Below are positions 25,447 to 34,238 of a DNA stretch of 64,000 bases, one piece after another (the first letter of the stretch is position 1; every line of letters begins with the position of its first letter). The notes under the pieces were generated by a model. The model was not told where the DNA came from. It worked only from the letters and a program-made list of their open reading frames with translations, and made no database searches. This DNA comes from Natronoarchaeum mannanilyticum (lineage in GTDB: Archaea > Halobacteriota > Halobacteria > Halobacteriales > Natronoarchaeaceae): the NCBI RefSeq assembly GCF_039522665.1, contig NZ_BAAADV010000001.1, positions 496,001 through 560,000 on the forward strand, written 5' to 3'. Made by a program: the position numbers and the translations under genes.

Positions 25447-26544
25447 TCAGAGGAACGCCTGCCCGCCGAGAACGAACAGCGCGGTCGAGATCAGCGCGAA
25501 CAGTCCGGCGACGAACAGCTTGAGCGTGGTCGTGTCGAGCGCGTCGGCGACGTACGGGGCGATCTGGCCGCCGGTAGCGGCCGCCGGAGCGGTGAACACG
25601 ACCATGTTCCACGGCGTCGTCGCCAGATTGATCCCGCCGTGACCGACGAGTCCGCCGCCGAACACGTGCGTGAGCGACGCGATGATCGCGGTGGTGGCGA
25701 CGACGATGTGGTTCGTCCCGATGGCGACCCGCACCGGGATCGACGAGGTGAGCATCGAGACGATGCCGATCTCGCCGATGCCGAAGCCGGCGACGCCCTG
25801 GAACACGCCGCCGAAGCCGTAGGTCCCGAATCGCCGCAGATACCCCGACCGATCGTAGCGGTACTCGTTGCCGTTCTTATCGACGCGCGTCACGTTCCCG
25901 TCGTCAACCGCGACGCCCGCGACGCCGAGCTTGTCGGCGTCGTCGGGGAGCACGCCCTCGGTTCCGCCGTCGGCAGCGGTCGCGGGGGCGTCGCCGCCGT
26001 CCGGTTCTGGATTCTCGTGATCGAGATCGAGCCGGAACAGCAGGACGGCCGAGAGCACGAGTACGCCGCCGAGCAGCAGCTGAAACACCGGTTCAGGCAG
26101 GAAAAACGACATGAGCGCGCCGCCGATCACCAGCGGCAGCGCGCCGGCGACGATCGCCACCGACAGCCTGCGATCGACCAGCCCGTAGGAGATGAAGGCG
26201 ATCGAGGAACTCGAGAGCCCGAACGATTCGCTGATCAGGCCGATCTTTACGATCGTCTGGGAGGAAAGCGGCTCGGCGAACAGCGGGAACACGAAGATCA
26301 GGAACGGGACGAACAGCGCCGCGCCGCTGATCCCGACCGTGTTCACGATTGTCGCGCCCAGCAGGAAAAACGGGAACAGCCACCAGTACTCGAGCCAGTA
26401 GTCGACGCCGGCGTTCGCCGGCGTGGGGGCCGCGAAGTACACGAGTCCGATGAACACCACGGGCGCAGCGAACACCAGCATGTGCTGATACCGCAGGAAC
26501 GCGGCGACGATTCGATCGAACGACGGCGACGATGGGAGTGTCAC
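25447..26544 (-). CDS. TauE/SafE-family membrane exporter
   Basis: About 365 residues with eight or so membrane segments, split by a polar loop near 190-250 that is rich in Asp/Gly. The halves begin WWLFPFFLLGATIVNTVGISGAALFVPF and GFGGVFQGVAGFGIGEIGIVSMLTS, the duplicated TauE/SafE pattern. Such proteins export sulfite, sulfoacetate or similar anions; the substrate here is unknown. I chose the GTG at 26544 because a TTTTTT element lies about 33 bases upstream; ATG 26610 is the alternative. Confidence 0.83.
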   Translation of the reverse strand: MTLPSSPSFDRIVAAFLRYQHMLVFAAPVVFIGLVYFAAPTPANAGVDYWLEYWWLFPFFLLGATIVNTVGISGAALFVPFLIFVFPLFAEPLSSQTIVKIGLISESFGLSSSSIAFISYGLVDRRLSVAIVAGALPLVIGGALMSFFLPEPVFQLLLGGVLVLSAVLLFRLDLDHENPEPDGGDAPATAADGGTEGVLPDDADKLGVAGVAVDDGNVTRVDKNGNEYRYDRSGYLRRFGTYGFGGVFQGVAGFGIGEIGIVSMLTSSIPVRVAIGTNHIVVATTAIIASLTHVFGGGLVGHGGINLATTPWNMVVFTAPAAATGGQIAPYVADALDTTTLKLFVAGLFALISTALFVLGGQAFL

Positions 26545-26651
26545 GGACAGTAGCCGACCTTGAGCGGATCGACCCGAAAAAAGGCGGCGCTCTTCCCCGA
26601 TTGTAATCATTTTCGAGGCGATAATGGCCCAACCGGGCGAAACGCTCAGTG

Positions 26652-27815
26652 TCAGGCGTAGCCGTCCGGCGCGAGCTCCGGCTTCGAGATGTCGCCCAGC
26701 CCCTGGACGACCTCCATCGCGGTGACCAGGTCGGCCTGCGAGATCGTCCCGACGATATTCTCGCCGTCAACCACGACGACCCGATCGGTGCGCGACTCGG
26801 CGAACAGCTGTAAGGCGTCGAACGCGTCGGCGTCGATGCCGACCGTCGGCGGGTCGGCGCGCATCACGTCGGCGACGCGGCTGGCGTCGCGCTCGGCCGG
26901 CGGGACCGACCGAACGTCGTCGAACGTCACCAGCCCGACCAGGCGCCCGCCGTCGACGACGGGGTAGCCCGTCGAGCGCTCGGCGACGAGCCGTTCGAGC
27001 AGCGCCTGGACCGACTCGTCGGCGTCGACCGCCTCGCCGCGGTCCGAGAGCAGGTCGCAGACGGTGATCCCGCGGAACAGGTCACGGAGCGCCGTGGTGC
27101 GGGACTCGGCCGTCGCGGCGACGTAGACGAACATCGCGATCAGCACGAGCATCGGCGCGAAGCTGAGGATGCCGAGGATCGCCATCACGACGGCGAAGCC
27201 CCGGCCGACCGCCGCGGCGGTCTGAGTCGCCGAGACGTACGGCCGCGAGCGGGCGAGCAGCGCGCGGAGGATCCGGCCGCCGTCCATCGGGAATGCGGGC
27301 ACCATGTTGAAGATCGCCAGCGAGAGGTTGGCGACCGCGAGCCAGCCGACGACGAAGATCGCCAGCGGCGCCGACGCGGGGACGATCTGGAGAACGGCGC
27401 CGAAGCCGACGGCCAGGAGCAAACTGGTGATCGGTCCGGCGACGGCGATCCAGAACTCCACGTTCCAGTCCTCGGGGAGCTCGTCCATGTGGGCCATCCC
27501 GCCGAAGATCCACAGCGTGATCGACGCGATGCCGACCTCGAAGCGGCGAGCGGTCCACGAGTGGCCGAGCTCGTGGAGCAGGACGCTGGCGAACAGTCCG
27601 ACGGCGCCCGCGCTTCCCAGGAGCAGCGGCGTCTGCCCGGCTTCGATCGCGGCCTCGTCGATGCCGTGTGGCGACAGCGACTCGATCACGCCGGCGTAGA
27701 CGCCAATCTGGTCGGGACGGCTGAGCAGCCACGCCAGCGCCGGCAGAAAGACCAGCAGGGTGACGTTGATCCGGATCGGGATCCCCGTCACCGATCCGAT
27801 CGTGTAGTTGCGCAT
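26652..27815 (-). CDS. Site-2-protease-type M50 metallopeptidase with CBS domains
   Basis: A 387-residue intramembrane zinc protease. HELGH is at residues 81-85 inside the second membrane segment, and the third zinc ligand is in FNMVPAFPMDGGRIL. About six hydrophobic segments precede two CBS domains (about 250-380: TVCDLLSDRGEAVDADESV and VADVMRADPPTVGIDADAF), which usually bind adenine nucleotides. The protein may cleave a membrane-anchored regulator under energy control. No substrate gene is recognisable nearby. Confidence 0.92.
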   Translation of the reverse strand: MRNYTIGSVTGIPIRINVTLLVFLPALAWLLSRPDQIGVYAGVIESLSPHGIDEAAIEAGQTPLLLGSAGAVGLFASVLLHELGHSWTARRFEVGIASITLWIFGGMAHMDELPEDWNVEFWIAVAGPITSLLLAVGFGAVLQIVPASAPLAIFVVGWLAVANLSLAIFNMVPAFPMDGGRILRALLARSRPYVSATQTAAAVGRGFAVVMAILGILSFAPMLVLIAMFVYVAATAESRTTALRDLFRGITVCDLLSDRGEAVDADESVQALLERLVAERSTGYPVVDGGRLVGLVTFDDVRSVPPAERDASRVADVMRADPPTVGIDADAFDALQLFAESRTDRVVVVDGENIVGTISQADLVTAMEVVQGLGDISKPELAPDGYA

Positions 27816-27998
27816 GCTGCCGTGGTTGGCGCGGCCGGCGGTTATAGCTGGTCATCGCGCCGGAATCTCGCCGGCCGATCGGCCGCCACGATCGTCGGCG
27901 GGCTGCCGACACGCGACCGTCCAGATCACGCTCAATCGCGGCTGACATGTGCGATTTGCGTCACCACGACTAAATACCGAGCGAGAATACCCTACTAC

Positions 27999-29027
27999 AT
28001 GAGTGATCTCGGCAAGATCGATCGCGAGTTCTTCGACGAGTACGTGTACCCGAACCTCGGCGCCGAGCGCGACGACGTGACGCTCGGCCCGCAACACGGC
28101 GTCGACTTCGGGGTGGTCGACGTGGGCGAGAAAGTCGCCGCGATGGCGACCGATCCGGTGTTCGTGATGCCGTCGCTCGGCTTCGAGCGGGCGGCGTGGT
28201 TCGCCGTTCACATCCTGCTTTCCGACGTCGCCGTCTCCGGACTCGCCCCGACGCACCTCAGCGTCGACCTGAACATGCCCGCCGAGATCACCGACGAGCA
28301 GTTCGCGACGCTCTGGGAGACGTTCGACCGCGAGGCCACGGAGTTCGGCGTCAGCATCGTCACGGGCCACACCGGCCGGTACGCCGGCTGCAACTATCCG
28401 ATGATCGGCGGCGGGACGGCGATATCGGTCGGCGATCCCGACGACCTGGTACGCCCCGACGGGGCGCGGCCGGGCGACAAAATCGTCGTCACGAAGGGGC
28501 CCGCCATCGAGGCGACCGGCCTGATGTCGATCCAGTTCGAGTCGCTGATGCGGGGCGACCTCGACGACGGGACGATCGCGGACGCGAAGGACCGCTTCTA
28601 CGACATGAGCCCGATCAGGGACGCGCTGACCGCCGCGGCGGCCGGCCCGGTCAGCGCGATGCACGACGCGACCGAGGGCGGCGTCCACGGCGGCCTCTAC
28701 GAGATGGCCCGCGCCGCGGGCGTCGGCATCGAGATCGAGCGCGACCGCATCCCGATCCAGCCCGGCGTGCTGGACGCCTGCGAGTACTTCGGCATCGATC
28801 CGTGGGTCTCGATCAGCGAGGGGACGCTGCTGGCTGCGGTCGCCCCCGCCGGCGTCGACGACGTGCTCGACGCGCTGGAGTCCGAAGGGATCCCCGCCGC
28901 CGAGGTCGGCGAGGTCGCCGACGGATCGGGTCTCACGGTCGACGGCGAGCGCGTCGACCACCCCGGTCAGGATCCGTTCTGGGGCGCCTTCGAGGAACAC
29001 ATGGAGAAGCTACAGGCCGAGGAGTGA
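27999..29027 (+). CDS. AIR synthase-related (PurM/HypE-fold) protein
   Basis: A 342-residue protein of the PurM/HypE/SelD/ThiL fold. N-terminal metal/ATP parts are [13 protein letters not shown] and [19 protein letters not shown]; the C-terminal half has [24 protein letters not shown] and [14 protein letters not shown]. The long family members lacking a named reaction look like this. It is neither PurM (no purine neighbours) nor clearly ThiL. Location 59 bases ahead of thiDN suggests a possible thiamine link. ACTAAATACC about 26 bases upstream supports a leaderless start. Confidence 0.82.
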   Translation: MSDLGKIDREFFDEYVYPNLGAERDDVTLGPQHGVDFGVVDVGEKVAAMATDPVFVMPSLGFERAAWFAVHILLSDVAVSGLAPTHLSVDLNMPAEITDEQFATLWETFDREATEFGVSIVTGHTGRYAGCNYPMIGGGTAISVGDPDDLVRPDGARPGDKIVVTKGPAIEATGLMSIQFESLMRGDLDDGTIADAKDRFYDMSPIRDALTAAAAGPVSAMHDATEGGVHGGLYEMARAAGVGIEIERDRIPIQPGVLDACEYFGIDPWVSISEGTLLAAVAPAGVDDVLDALESEGIPAAEVGEVADGSGLTVDGERVDHPGQDPFWGAFEEHMEKLQAEE

Positions 29028-29086
29028 CCGAACGTCCGGATCGAGATTCCATCACCGATTTGTATTCTCCGATAATACTAACGAGT

Positions 29087-30442
29087 ATGAGACGACCTGC
29101 ACCCGACGATCGGCCCGTCGCGCTGACGATCGCGGGCAGCGATTCGGGCGGCGGCGCGGGGATCCAGGCCGACCTGAAGACGATGGAGGCCCACGGCGTC
29201 TTCGGCACGAGCGCGATCACCGCCGCGACCGCACAGAACACGACCGGCGTGTACGGCTCGCACGTCTTGCCCGTCGAGGAGATCGAGGGCCAGATCGACG
29301 CCGTCGTCGAGGACTTCGACGTCGGCGGAATCAAGACCGGGATGCTGGCGACGGCGCCGGTCATCGAACTGGTCGCGGAGAAAGTCGCCGCGAGCGACGC
29401 CCCCGCGGCGGTCGATCCGGTGATGGTCGCGACCTCCGGCGATCGGCTGCTCGATCCCGACGCCGAGGACGCCTACGAGGACCTGATCGCCGAGAGCGCC
29501 GTCGTGACGCCCAACGCCGACGAGGCCGAGGTGCTGACCGGCGAAGAACTCGAAACGACCGCGGACGCCCGGGCGGCCGGCGAGACGCTCGTGAAACTGG
29601 GCGCCGACGCCGCGCTCGTCAAGGGCGGTCACCTCGACGCCGAGGGGGAGGCTCGTGACGCCGTCGTCGACGTGCTGGTCACCGACGACGGCGCCGAGCG
29701 CTTCGAGCACCCGCGGATCGACACCGACGCCACGCACGGCTCGGGCTGTACGCTCTCCAGCGCGATCGCCGCCCGGCTCGCCCGCGGTGAGCCGCTCCGC
29801 GACGCCGTCGCCGGCGGCGTTCGGTTCATGGAACGAGCGGTCCGCTACCACTACGACGTCGGCGAGGGACCGGGCGCGGTCAACCACGGCGCCGTCCGAA
29901 CCGAACTCGCCGAGCGCGCCGGGACCGTCGAGGCGGTCGAAGCCGTCCTCGACCGGATCGCGGACGCCGACGCTCGAATGCTGGCGGGCGACGGCGGGCT
30001 CCAGCTCGTCGGCGCGACGCCGTACGCCGAACGCCCCGCGGAGGTCGCAGCGGTGGAAGGCGGCGTCGGCGCGACGCGGACGGGACTGCGGGCGAACCGC
30101 GGCGTCCGCTTCGGCGTCGCGCCGCGGGCGGCCGAGGTGGTGCTCGGCGCCCGCGAGGTCGATCCCGCCGTCCAGTTCGGGGCGACGATCCGGGCGACGG
30201 ATGCGGTCGACGCGGTCGAATCCCTCGGCTGGCGGTCGGTCGTGTACGGGCCCCCGGCGGCGAGGGCGACGGGCGAGAACCAACTGCGCGACGCGGTCGA
30301 GGACGTGATCGCCGGAGTTGACGAGACGCCGCGCGTGCTCGTCGGCGAGCGCGAGCACTCGGTCGCCGTGCTGGCGACGGAGCACGATCGACTGGCAGAA
30401 CGCCTCCTCGCGCTGGCCGACGCGATCGAGAGCGGCGACTGA
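29087..30442 (+). CDS. thiD: HMP(-phosphate) kinase fused to thiamine-phosphate synthase ThiN
   Basis: A bifunctional thiamine enzyme of 451 residues. Residues 10-265 are ThiD ([22 protein letters not shown] near the N-terminus, [14 protein letters not shown], then [13 protein letters not shown] with the catalytic Cys). Residues about 285-451 are ThiN, the archaeal thiamine-phosphate synthase that replaces ThiE ([40 protein letters not shown]). ThiD-ThiN fusions are typical of archaea. A TTTGTATTC box about 24 bases upstream gives its own promoter. Confidence 0.93.
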   Translation: MRRPAPDDRPVALTIAGSDSGGGAGIQADLKTMEAHGVFGTSAITAATAQNTTGVYGSHVLPVEEIEGQIDAVVEDFDVGGIKTGMLATAPVIELVAEKVAASDAPAAVDPVMVATSGDRLLDPDAEDAYEDLIAESAVVTPNADEAEVLTGEELETTADARAAGETLVKLGADAALVKGGHLDAEGEARDAVVDVLVTDDGAERFEHPRIDTDATHGSGCTLSSAIAARLARGEPLRDAVAGGVRFMERAVRYHYDVGEGPGAVNHGAVRTELAERAGTVEAVEAVLDRIADADARMLAGDGGLQLVGATPYAERPAEVAAVEGGVGATRTGLRANRGVRFGVAPRAAEVVLGAREVDPAVQFGATIRATDAVDAVESLGWRSVVYGPPAARATGENQLRDAVEDVIAGVDETPRVLVGEREHSVAVLATEHDRLAERLLALADAIESGD

Positions 30443-30499
30443 CGGCGGTCGGCAGTCAAACGTCTCCTACCCGGGTCGAAAAAAGCGCCGCGCCGTCAG
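30439..30499. terminator. Convergent terminator: 9-bp inverted repeat across two stop codons plus T-tract
   Basis: CTGACGGCG at 30439-30447 contains the thiDN stop. Its exact complement CGCCGTCAG at 30491-30499 contains the transducer stop. The loop holds GTCGAAAAAAGC, which reads as six T on the minus strand 12 bases past the transducer stop. Together they could end both convergent transcripts. Confidence 0.55.
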
Positions 30500-33400
30500 T
30501 TCTCGTCGTCGCGATTCTCGGGGTCCGACTGGACGAACGAGAACATGTCGTCCGAATCGTCCTCGTCGGCGTCGTCTTCGTCAGCGTCGGCTCCCTCGTC
30601 CGCCTCGGCGTCGTCCGCGTCTGCGTCGTCGCCGGCGTCGTCGGGCGCGCCGAGCGTTATCGAGTCCGACTGGTCGTCGCCGGAGCCCTGATCGGCAAGC
30701 GGGTCGGTCGTTCCGTCGTCGCCGTCCTCGGCGGTGACGTCACCGGAGAGCGGATCCGGCGTCGAATCGCCCGCATCGTCAGCGAGCGGGTCCGCCGTCT
30801 CGTCCTCTCCGCCCCCGACGGTTCCGTCGTCGGCGAGCGGATCGGACGCACCGTCGTCGGCGAACGCGTCCTCGGCCTGTTCGTCCGAAGTCGCACCGTC
30901 GTCCGCGGAGCTGCCGAGCGGCCCCTCGTCGTCGAACATGTCGTCGGGATCGACTCTGTCGGCGGCCGCGGCCGAGTCGGTCGCGGCGTCGTCAGCGTCC
31001 GCAGCCGGATCGGAGTCGTTCGACGACTCGGCGTCGCTCGCGGCGGATCCGCCGAGCGGAGTGGCGTCGGGCTGCTCCTCCTCGGAGGCATCCGCCGCCG
31101 TCTGTTCGACCTGCTCGTCGGCAGTCTCGGTGCGCTCGCCGAAGCCGCCGGTCGCCGACTCGGTTCCGGCGTCCGTCGACTGCTCGGTGCGGTTGAGCGT
31201 CGCCGGGTCGGAGTCGCCGGCGTCGACCGGGGTGGCGTCCGGCACGTCACCGGCGTCCGCATCGTCGGCGTCTGTCCGGAGCGCGTCGGCGCCGAGCGTG
31301 TCCGAATCGGCGGACTCGGCGTCCCCGAGCGGTTCCGGCTCCTCGGTCGGTGCGCCCCCGGCTGCGTCGTGCCGCGGCGACGCCGCGTCGGGAGCGCTCG
31401 AGGTGTCGTCGTCCGCATCCTCAGCGAGCGGGTCGTCGAAGCCGTTCCCGTGGTCAGCCGGCTCGTCGGCGGCGTCGTTCGTCACGCCATCGTCTGCCGC
31501 CGGTGCGGCGGTCTCGTCGGTCTGCTCGCGCACGTCCGCGGCGAGTTCCTCGGCGGAGGGCAGCGCACTGTCCTCGCCGTCGGGGAGCTCGGAGGGACCG
31601 GGGTCGCGGTCGGCGTCGGTGTCGAAGCGGTCGAGCGCCTCGGAGAGCTGGGACGCCTGGTTGGCCAGGTCGGAGGCCGACCGGGAGACCTCGGTGAGCG
31701 CCGTGGTCTGTTCCTCGGCGGCGGCGGCGACGTTCTCGGCCTCGGCGGTCGTCTCCTCGCTGATCGTCGCGGCCTCGTCGACCATCGCGACGACCTGCTG
31801 GGTCGAGGCGGCCTGCTCTTCGGTCGCTGCAGAGATTTCCTGAACGCCAGTGTTGGTCTCCTGAGCGTAGCCGGCGATCTCCTCGAGCGCGTCCGCGGCC
31901 TGGCGCACGGAGTCGGTGTGCTGGGAGACCTCGTTGGAGGTCTTGCGGACCTCCTCGGCGGTGGTGTCGGTCTGGGCCTTGATCTGCTCGAGCCGATCCT
32001 CGATGTCCTCGGCGGCGTCTTTGGTGTCGGCGGCGAGTTCCTTGACCTCCTCGGCGACGACGGCGAACCCTTCGCCGGATTCGCCGGAGCGGGAGGCCTC
32101 GATGTTGGCGTTGAGCGCGAGCATGTTGGTCTGCTCGGCGACCTCGGTGATGAACTCCAGGAGCTCGTCGATCTGGGCGACCTCCTCCTGCAGTTGCTCG
32201 ATCTCCGCGACCGCTTCCTCGCTCTCGGCTTCGATCGAGTTCATCCCCTCGATCGCCTGCTGGGCCGCCTCGCGGCCCTCGCGGCCGGTGTTCGCGGTCT
32301 GCTCGGCGATGTCCGCGACCTCGTTCGACGAGGAGGCGATCTCCTCGATCGTAGTCGAGAGGCCTGACATCTCCTGGCTGACCGACTGGAGCGAGTCGTT
32401 CTGGCGCTCGGCGCCGTCCGAAATCTCCTGGATCGACTCGGTCACCTGCTCGCTGGCCGAGCGCACCTCCTCGCTGGAGGCGGTCACCTGTTCGCTGGCG
32501 GTCGCGACCTCGGCGGCGAAGTTCTTGAGCTGCTCGGTGGTGGCCTCGATCTCGCCGAGCATGTCGTTGAACGTGCGGCCGATCTGGGCCATCGACTCGT
32601 TGTCGCTCTCGGGGTCCATCCGAGCGGTCAGGTCGCCCTCGGCGGCCGACTCCATGACCGTCTGGTAGTCGTCGGCCTTGGTCTCGAGATGCTCGTTCAT
32701 CTGTTCGGTCTCGGCCCGGGCCTGTTCGGCCTCCTCGCGGGCCTGCTGGGCCTCGCGGATCTGCTCGCGCAGCGCGTCGCGCATGTTCGCGAACCCGTCG
32801 TACAGCCGACCGATGTTGTCGATGCGCTGGGTCTCGAAGTCGACGTCGAGGTTCCCGGACTCCATCTCCTCGGTCTTGGAGGTGAGCCGGTCGATCGCGA
32901 CCGACGTGTTCCGACCGAGCAGGGCGCCGAGTAGCCCGATCAGGAGCACGCCGCCGATCGTCGCGCCGACCCCGTACTGTCGCACCGACGAGACGAAGCC
33001 GAACGCCTCGCTGGTCGGCGTGTGGACCATCACGTACCAGTCCTCTTCGGAGGTTCGGGTGTCACTCGATGTCGGGGAAATACCGACGATGTGGTCCTCC
33101 TCGAGGAGGTCGGTCGACTGCGACTGGATGGAGATCGGATTGCCGTACTGGGCATCCTGCGCGGTCCGGAACGCGTCGGAGTCCGTCGGGTACGACTCGC
33201 CGATCAGCTCACCGCTGTCGTGCATGATGATGTTTCCGTCACCGTCGACGACCGTAGTGAAACTCCTATCGTAGGACGTGCCCGAGAGAATCGTCTCGCC
33301 GACGTTCTGGGTGTTGTACGTCATCACGACGGCAAGATCTTCCTGATCCTGAACCGGTTTGACGAACGCGATGAGCTTATAATCGGCGCTCCCGCGCTCT

Positions 33401-33894
33401 GTTTCGTACGGGTCGGTGATGTGAGTATCGCCGGTGCTCAACTCGGTGTCCTCGATCCACGGGTGGTTATCGGTGGAGAGCGTCTGCCCCCGGAACACCG
33501 GATTCGAGGAGTTGCGGACGTACCCCGTGTCCTGTTCGACGAGGTGTATCGAAGAGATATACGACGTCTGGTCGTTCCGCTGTCCGGTGTACCCGCTCAG
33601 ATAGTCGTTGACGTTACTGCCGCTGGTGCTTTCGGTGAGAATATCCTGCCGTGAGAGGACGCTCAAACTGTTGACCTTGTCAGATTGCCACTTATACGCG
33701 CTCTCTGCGTCGCCGAGCGCCGTCGCTTCGTGGTCGCTGTTGACGTTCTGTTCGATATCGTCGGTAATGAGGGCGGTCGCCGCCCCGCCGATGAGACCGA
33801 TCGAGAGTCCGATTATGATCACGACGATGGCGAATTTCGCCGCGTAACTCCGGCGGATCCTGTTAGGGACCAGCCGTTTTAGAGGATCGAGCAT
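30496..33894 (-). CDS. Halobacterial transducer (methyl-accepting chemotaxis protein) with giant acidic tail
   Basis: Signals to CheA/CheW. From ATG 33894 the chain is 1132 residues. TM1 is about 20-43, an extracytoplasmic sensor (probably Cache-like) spans 44-305, and TM2 is about 308-327. HAMP segments follow to about 455, then the long coiled coil with the conserved hairpin tip near 583-621 (EVAEQTNMLALNANIEAS). From about 760 to 1132 the chain is low-complexity Asp/Ala/Glu/Ser with repeated DPLADD-like units, ending DMFSFVQSDPENRDDEN. Transducers normally end soon after the coiled coil. A leaderless promoter (AATTTATATTAC) lies about 28 bases upstream. Confidence 0.92.
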   Translation of the reverse strand: MLDPLKRLVPNRIRRSYAAKFAIVVIIIGLSIGLIGGAATALITDDIEQNVNSDHEATALGDAESAYKWQSDKVNSLSVLSRQDILTESTSGSNVNDYLSGYTGQRNDQTSYISSIHLVEQDTGYVRNSSNPVFRGQTLSTDNHPWIEDTELSTGDTHITDPYETERGSADYKLIAFVKPVQDQEDLAVVMTYNTQNVGETILSGTSYDRSFTTVVDGDGNIIMHDSGELIGESYPTDSDAFRTAQDAQYGNPISIQSQSTDLLEEDHIVGISPTSSDTRTSEEDWYVMVHTPTSEAFGFVSSVRQYGVGATIGGVLLIGLLGALLGRNTSVAIDRLTSKTEEMESGNLDVDFETQRIDNIGRLYDGFANMRDALREQIREAQQAREEAEQARAETEQMNEHLETKADDYQTVMESAAEGDLTARMDPESDNESMAQIGRTFNDMLGEIEATTEQLKNFAAEVATASEQVTASSEEVRSASEQVTESIQEISDGAERQNDSLQSVSQEMSGLSTTIEEIASSSNEVADIAEQTANTGREGREAAQQAIEGMNSIEAESEEAVAEIEQLQEEVAQIDELLEFITEVAEQTNMLALNANIEASRSGESGEGFAVVAEEVKELAADTKDAAEDIEDRLEQIKAQTDTTAEEVRKTSNEVSQHTDSVRQAADALEEIAGYAQETNTGVQEISAATEEQAASTQQVVAMVDEAATISEETTAEAENVAAAAEEQTTALTEVSRSASDLANQASQLSEALDRFDTDADRDPGPSELPDGEDSALPSAEELAADVREQTDETAAPAADDGVTNDAADEPADHGNGFDDPLAEDADDDTSSAPDAASPRHDAAGGAPTEEPEPLGDAESADSDTLGADALRTDADDADAGDVPDATPVDAGDSDPATLNRTEQSTDAGTESATGGFGERTETADEQVEQTAADASEEEQPDATPLGGSAASDAESSNDSDPAADADDAATDSAAAADRVDPDDMFDDEGPLGSSADDGATSDEQAEDAFADDGASDPLADDGTVGGGEDETADPLADDAGDSTPDPLSGDVTAEDGDDGTTDPLADQGSGDDQSDSITLGAPDDAGDDADADDAEADEGADADEDDADEDDSDDMFSFVQSDPENRDDEN

Positions 33895-34238
33895 ACAGCA
33901 ACAGCAATCCCTGAAGTAATATAAATTCATCCATTGGTAACTAATCGGACAGTATCTATAACAGAAAGTATGTAATTTATATTATATAAGACAACCCTCC
34001 GATAGCCGAAATAATGAGGAGTGGGCCTGATATCGCGACTCCATCCCGCAATCCGCCGATCGGTTCGGTCGACGTCGAGATGAATCGGACGCGTCGGCGC
34101 CACGGTTCACGACCCGAGCATGCGAACCCGGAATCGGGTGCCGACGGTGGCTGAGGAGTCATCCCTCGGCGGCTGGCGGCGAGCCGCGCGGCGCCGGCGA
34201 TCAGCAGGATTTTATTCGGACGGCGACGTGGACCGACC
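33895..34238. other. Divergent intergenic region transducer / mutS
   Basis: The transducer end holds an AT-rich block. AATTTATATTAC near 33918-33929 is the promoter, and a second AT run at 33970-33990 (GTAATTTATATTATATAAG) has no assigned role. The mutS end has GGATTTTATTCGG about 25 bases before the mutS ATG. The middle is GC-rich, and a minus-strand reading frame there has a hydrophobic end (GPLLIISAIGGLSYII), but no start signal supports it. Confidence 0.45.

Noticed and set aside
25639-26553. Plus-strand frame of about 300 codons opposite the TauE/SafE gene.
   Set aside because: It is rich in Arg, His and Asp with no fold pattern and lies exactly antisense to a clear membrane protein; a mirror of its codon bias.
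29028-29086. Possible TPP riboswitch ahead of thiDN.
   Set aside because: Only 59 bases are available and no CUGAGA-type core is visible; a plain promoter box is present.
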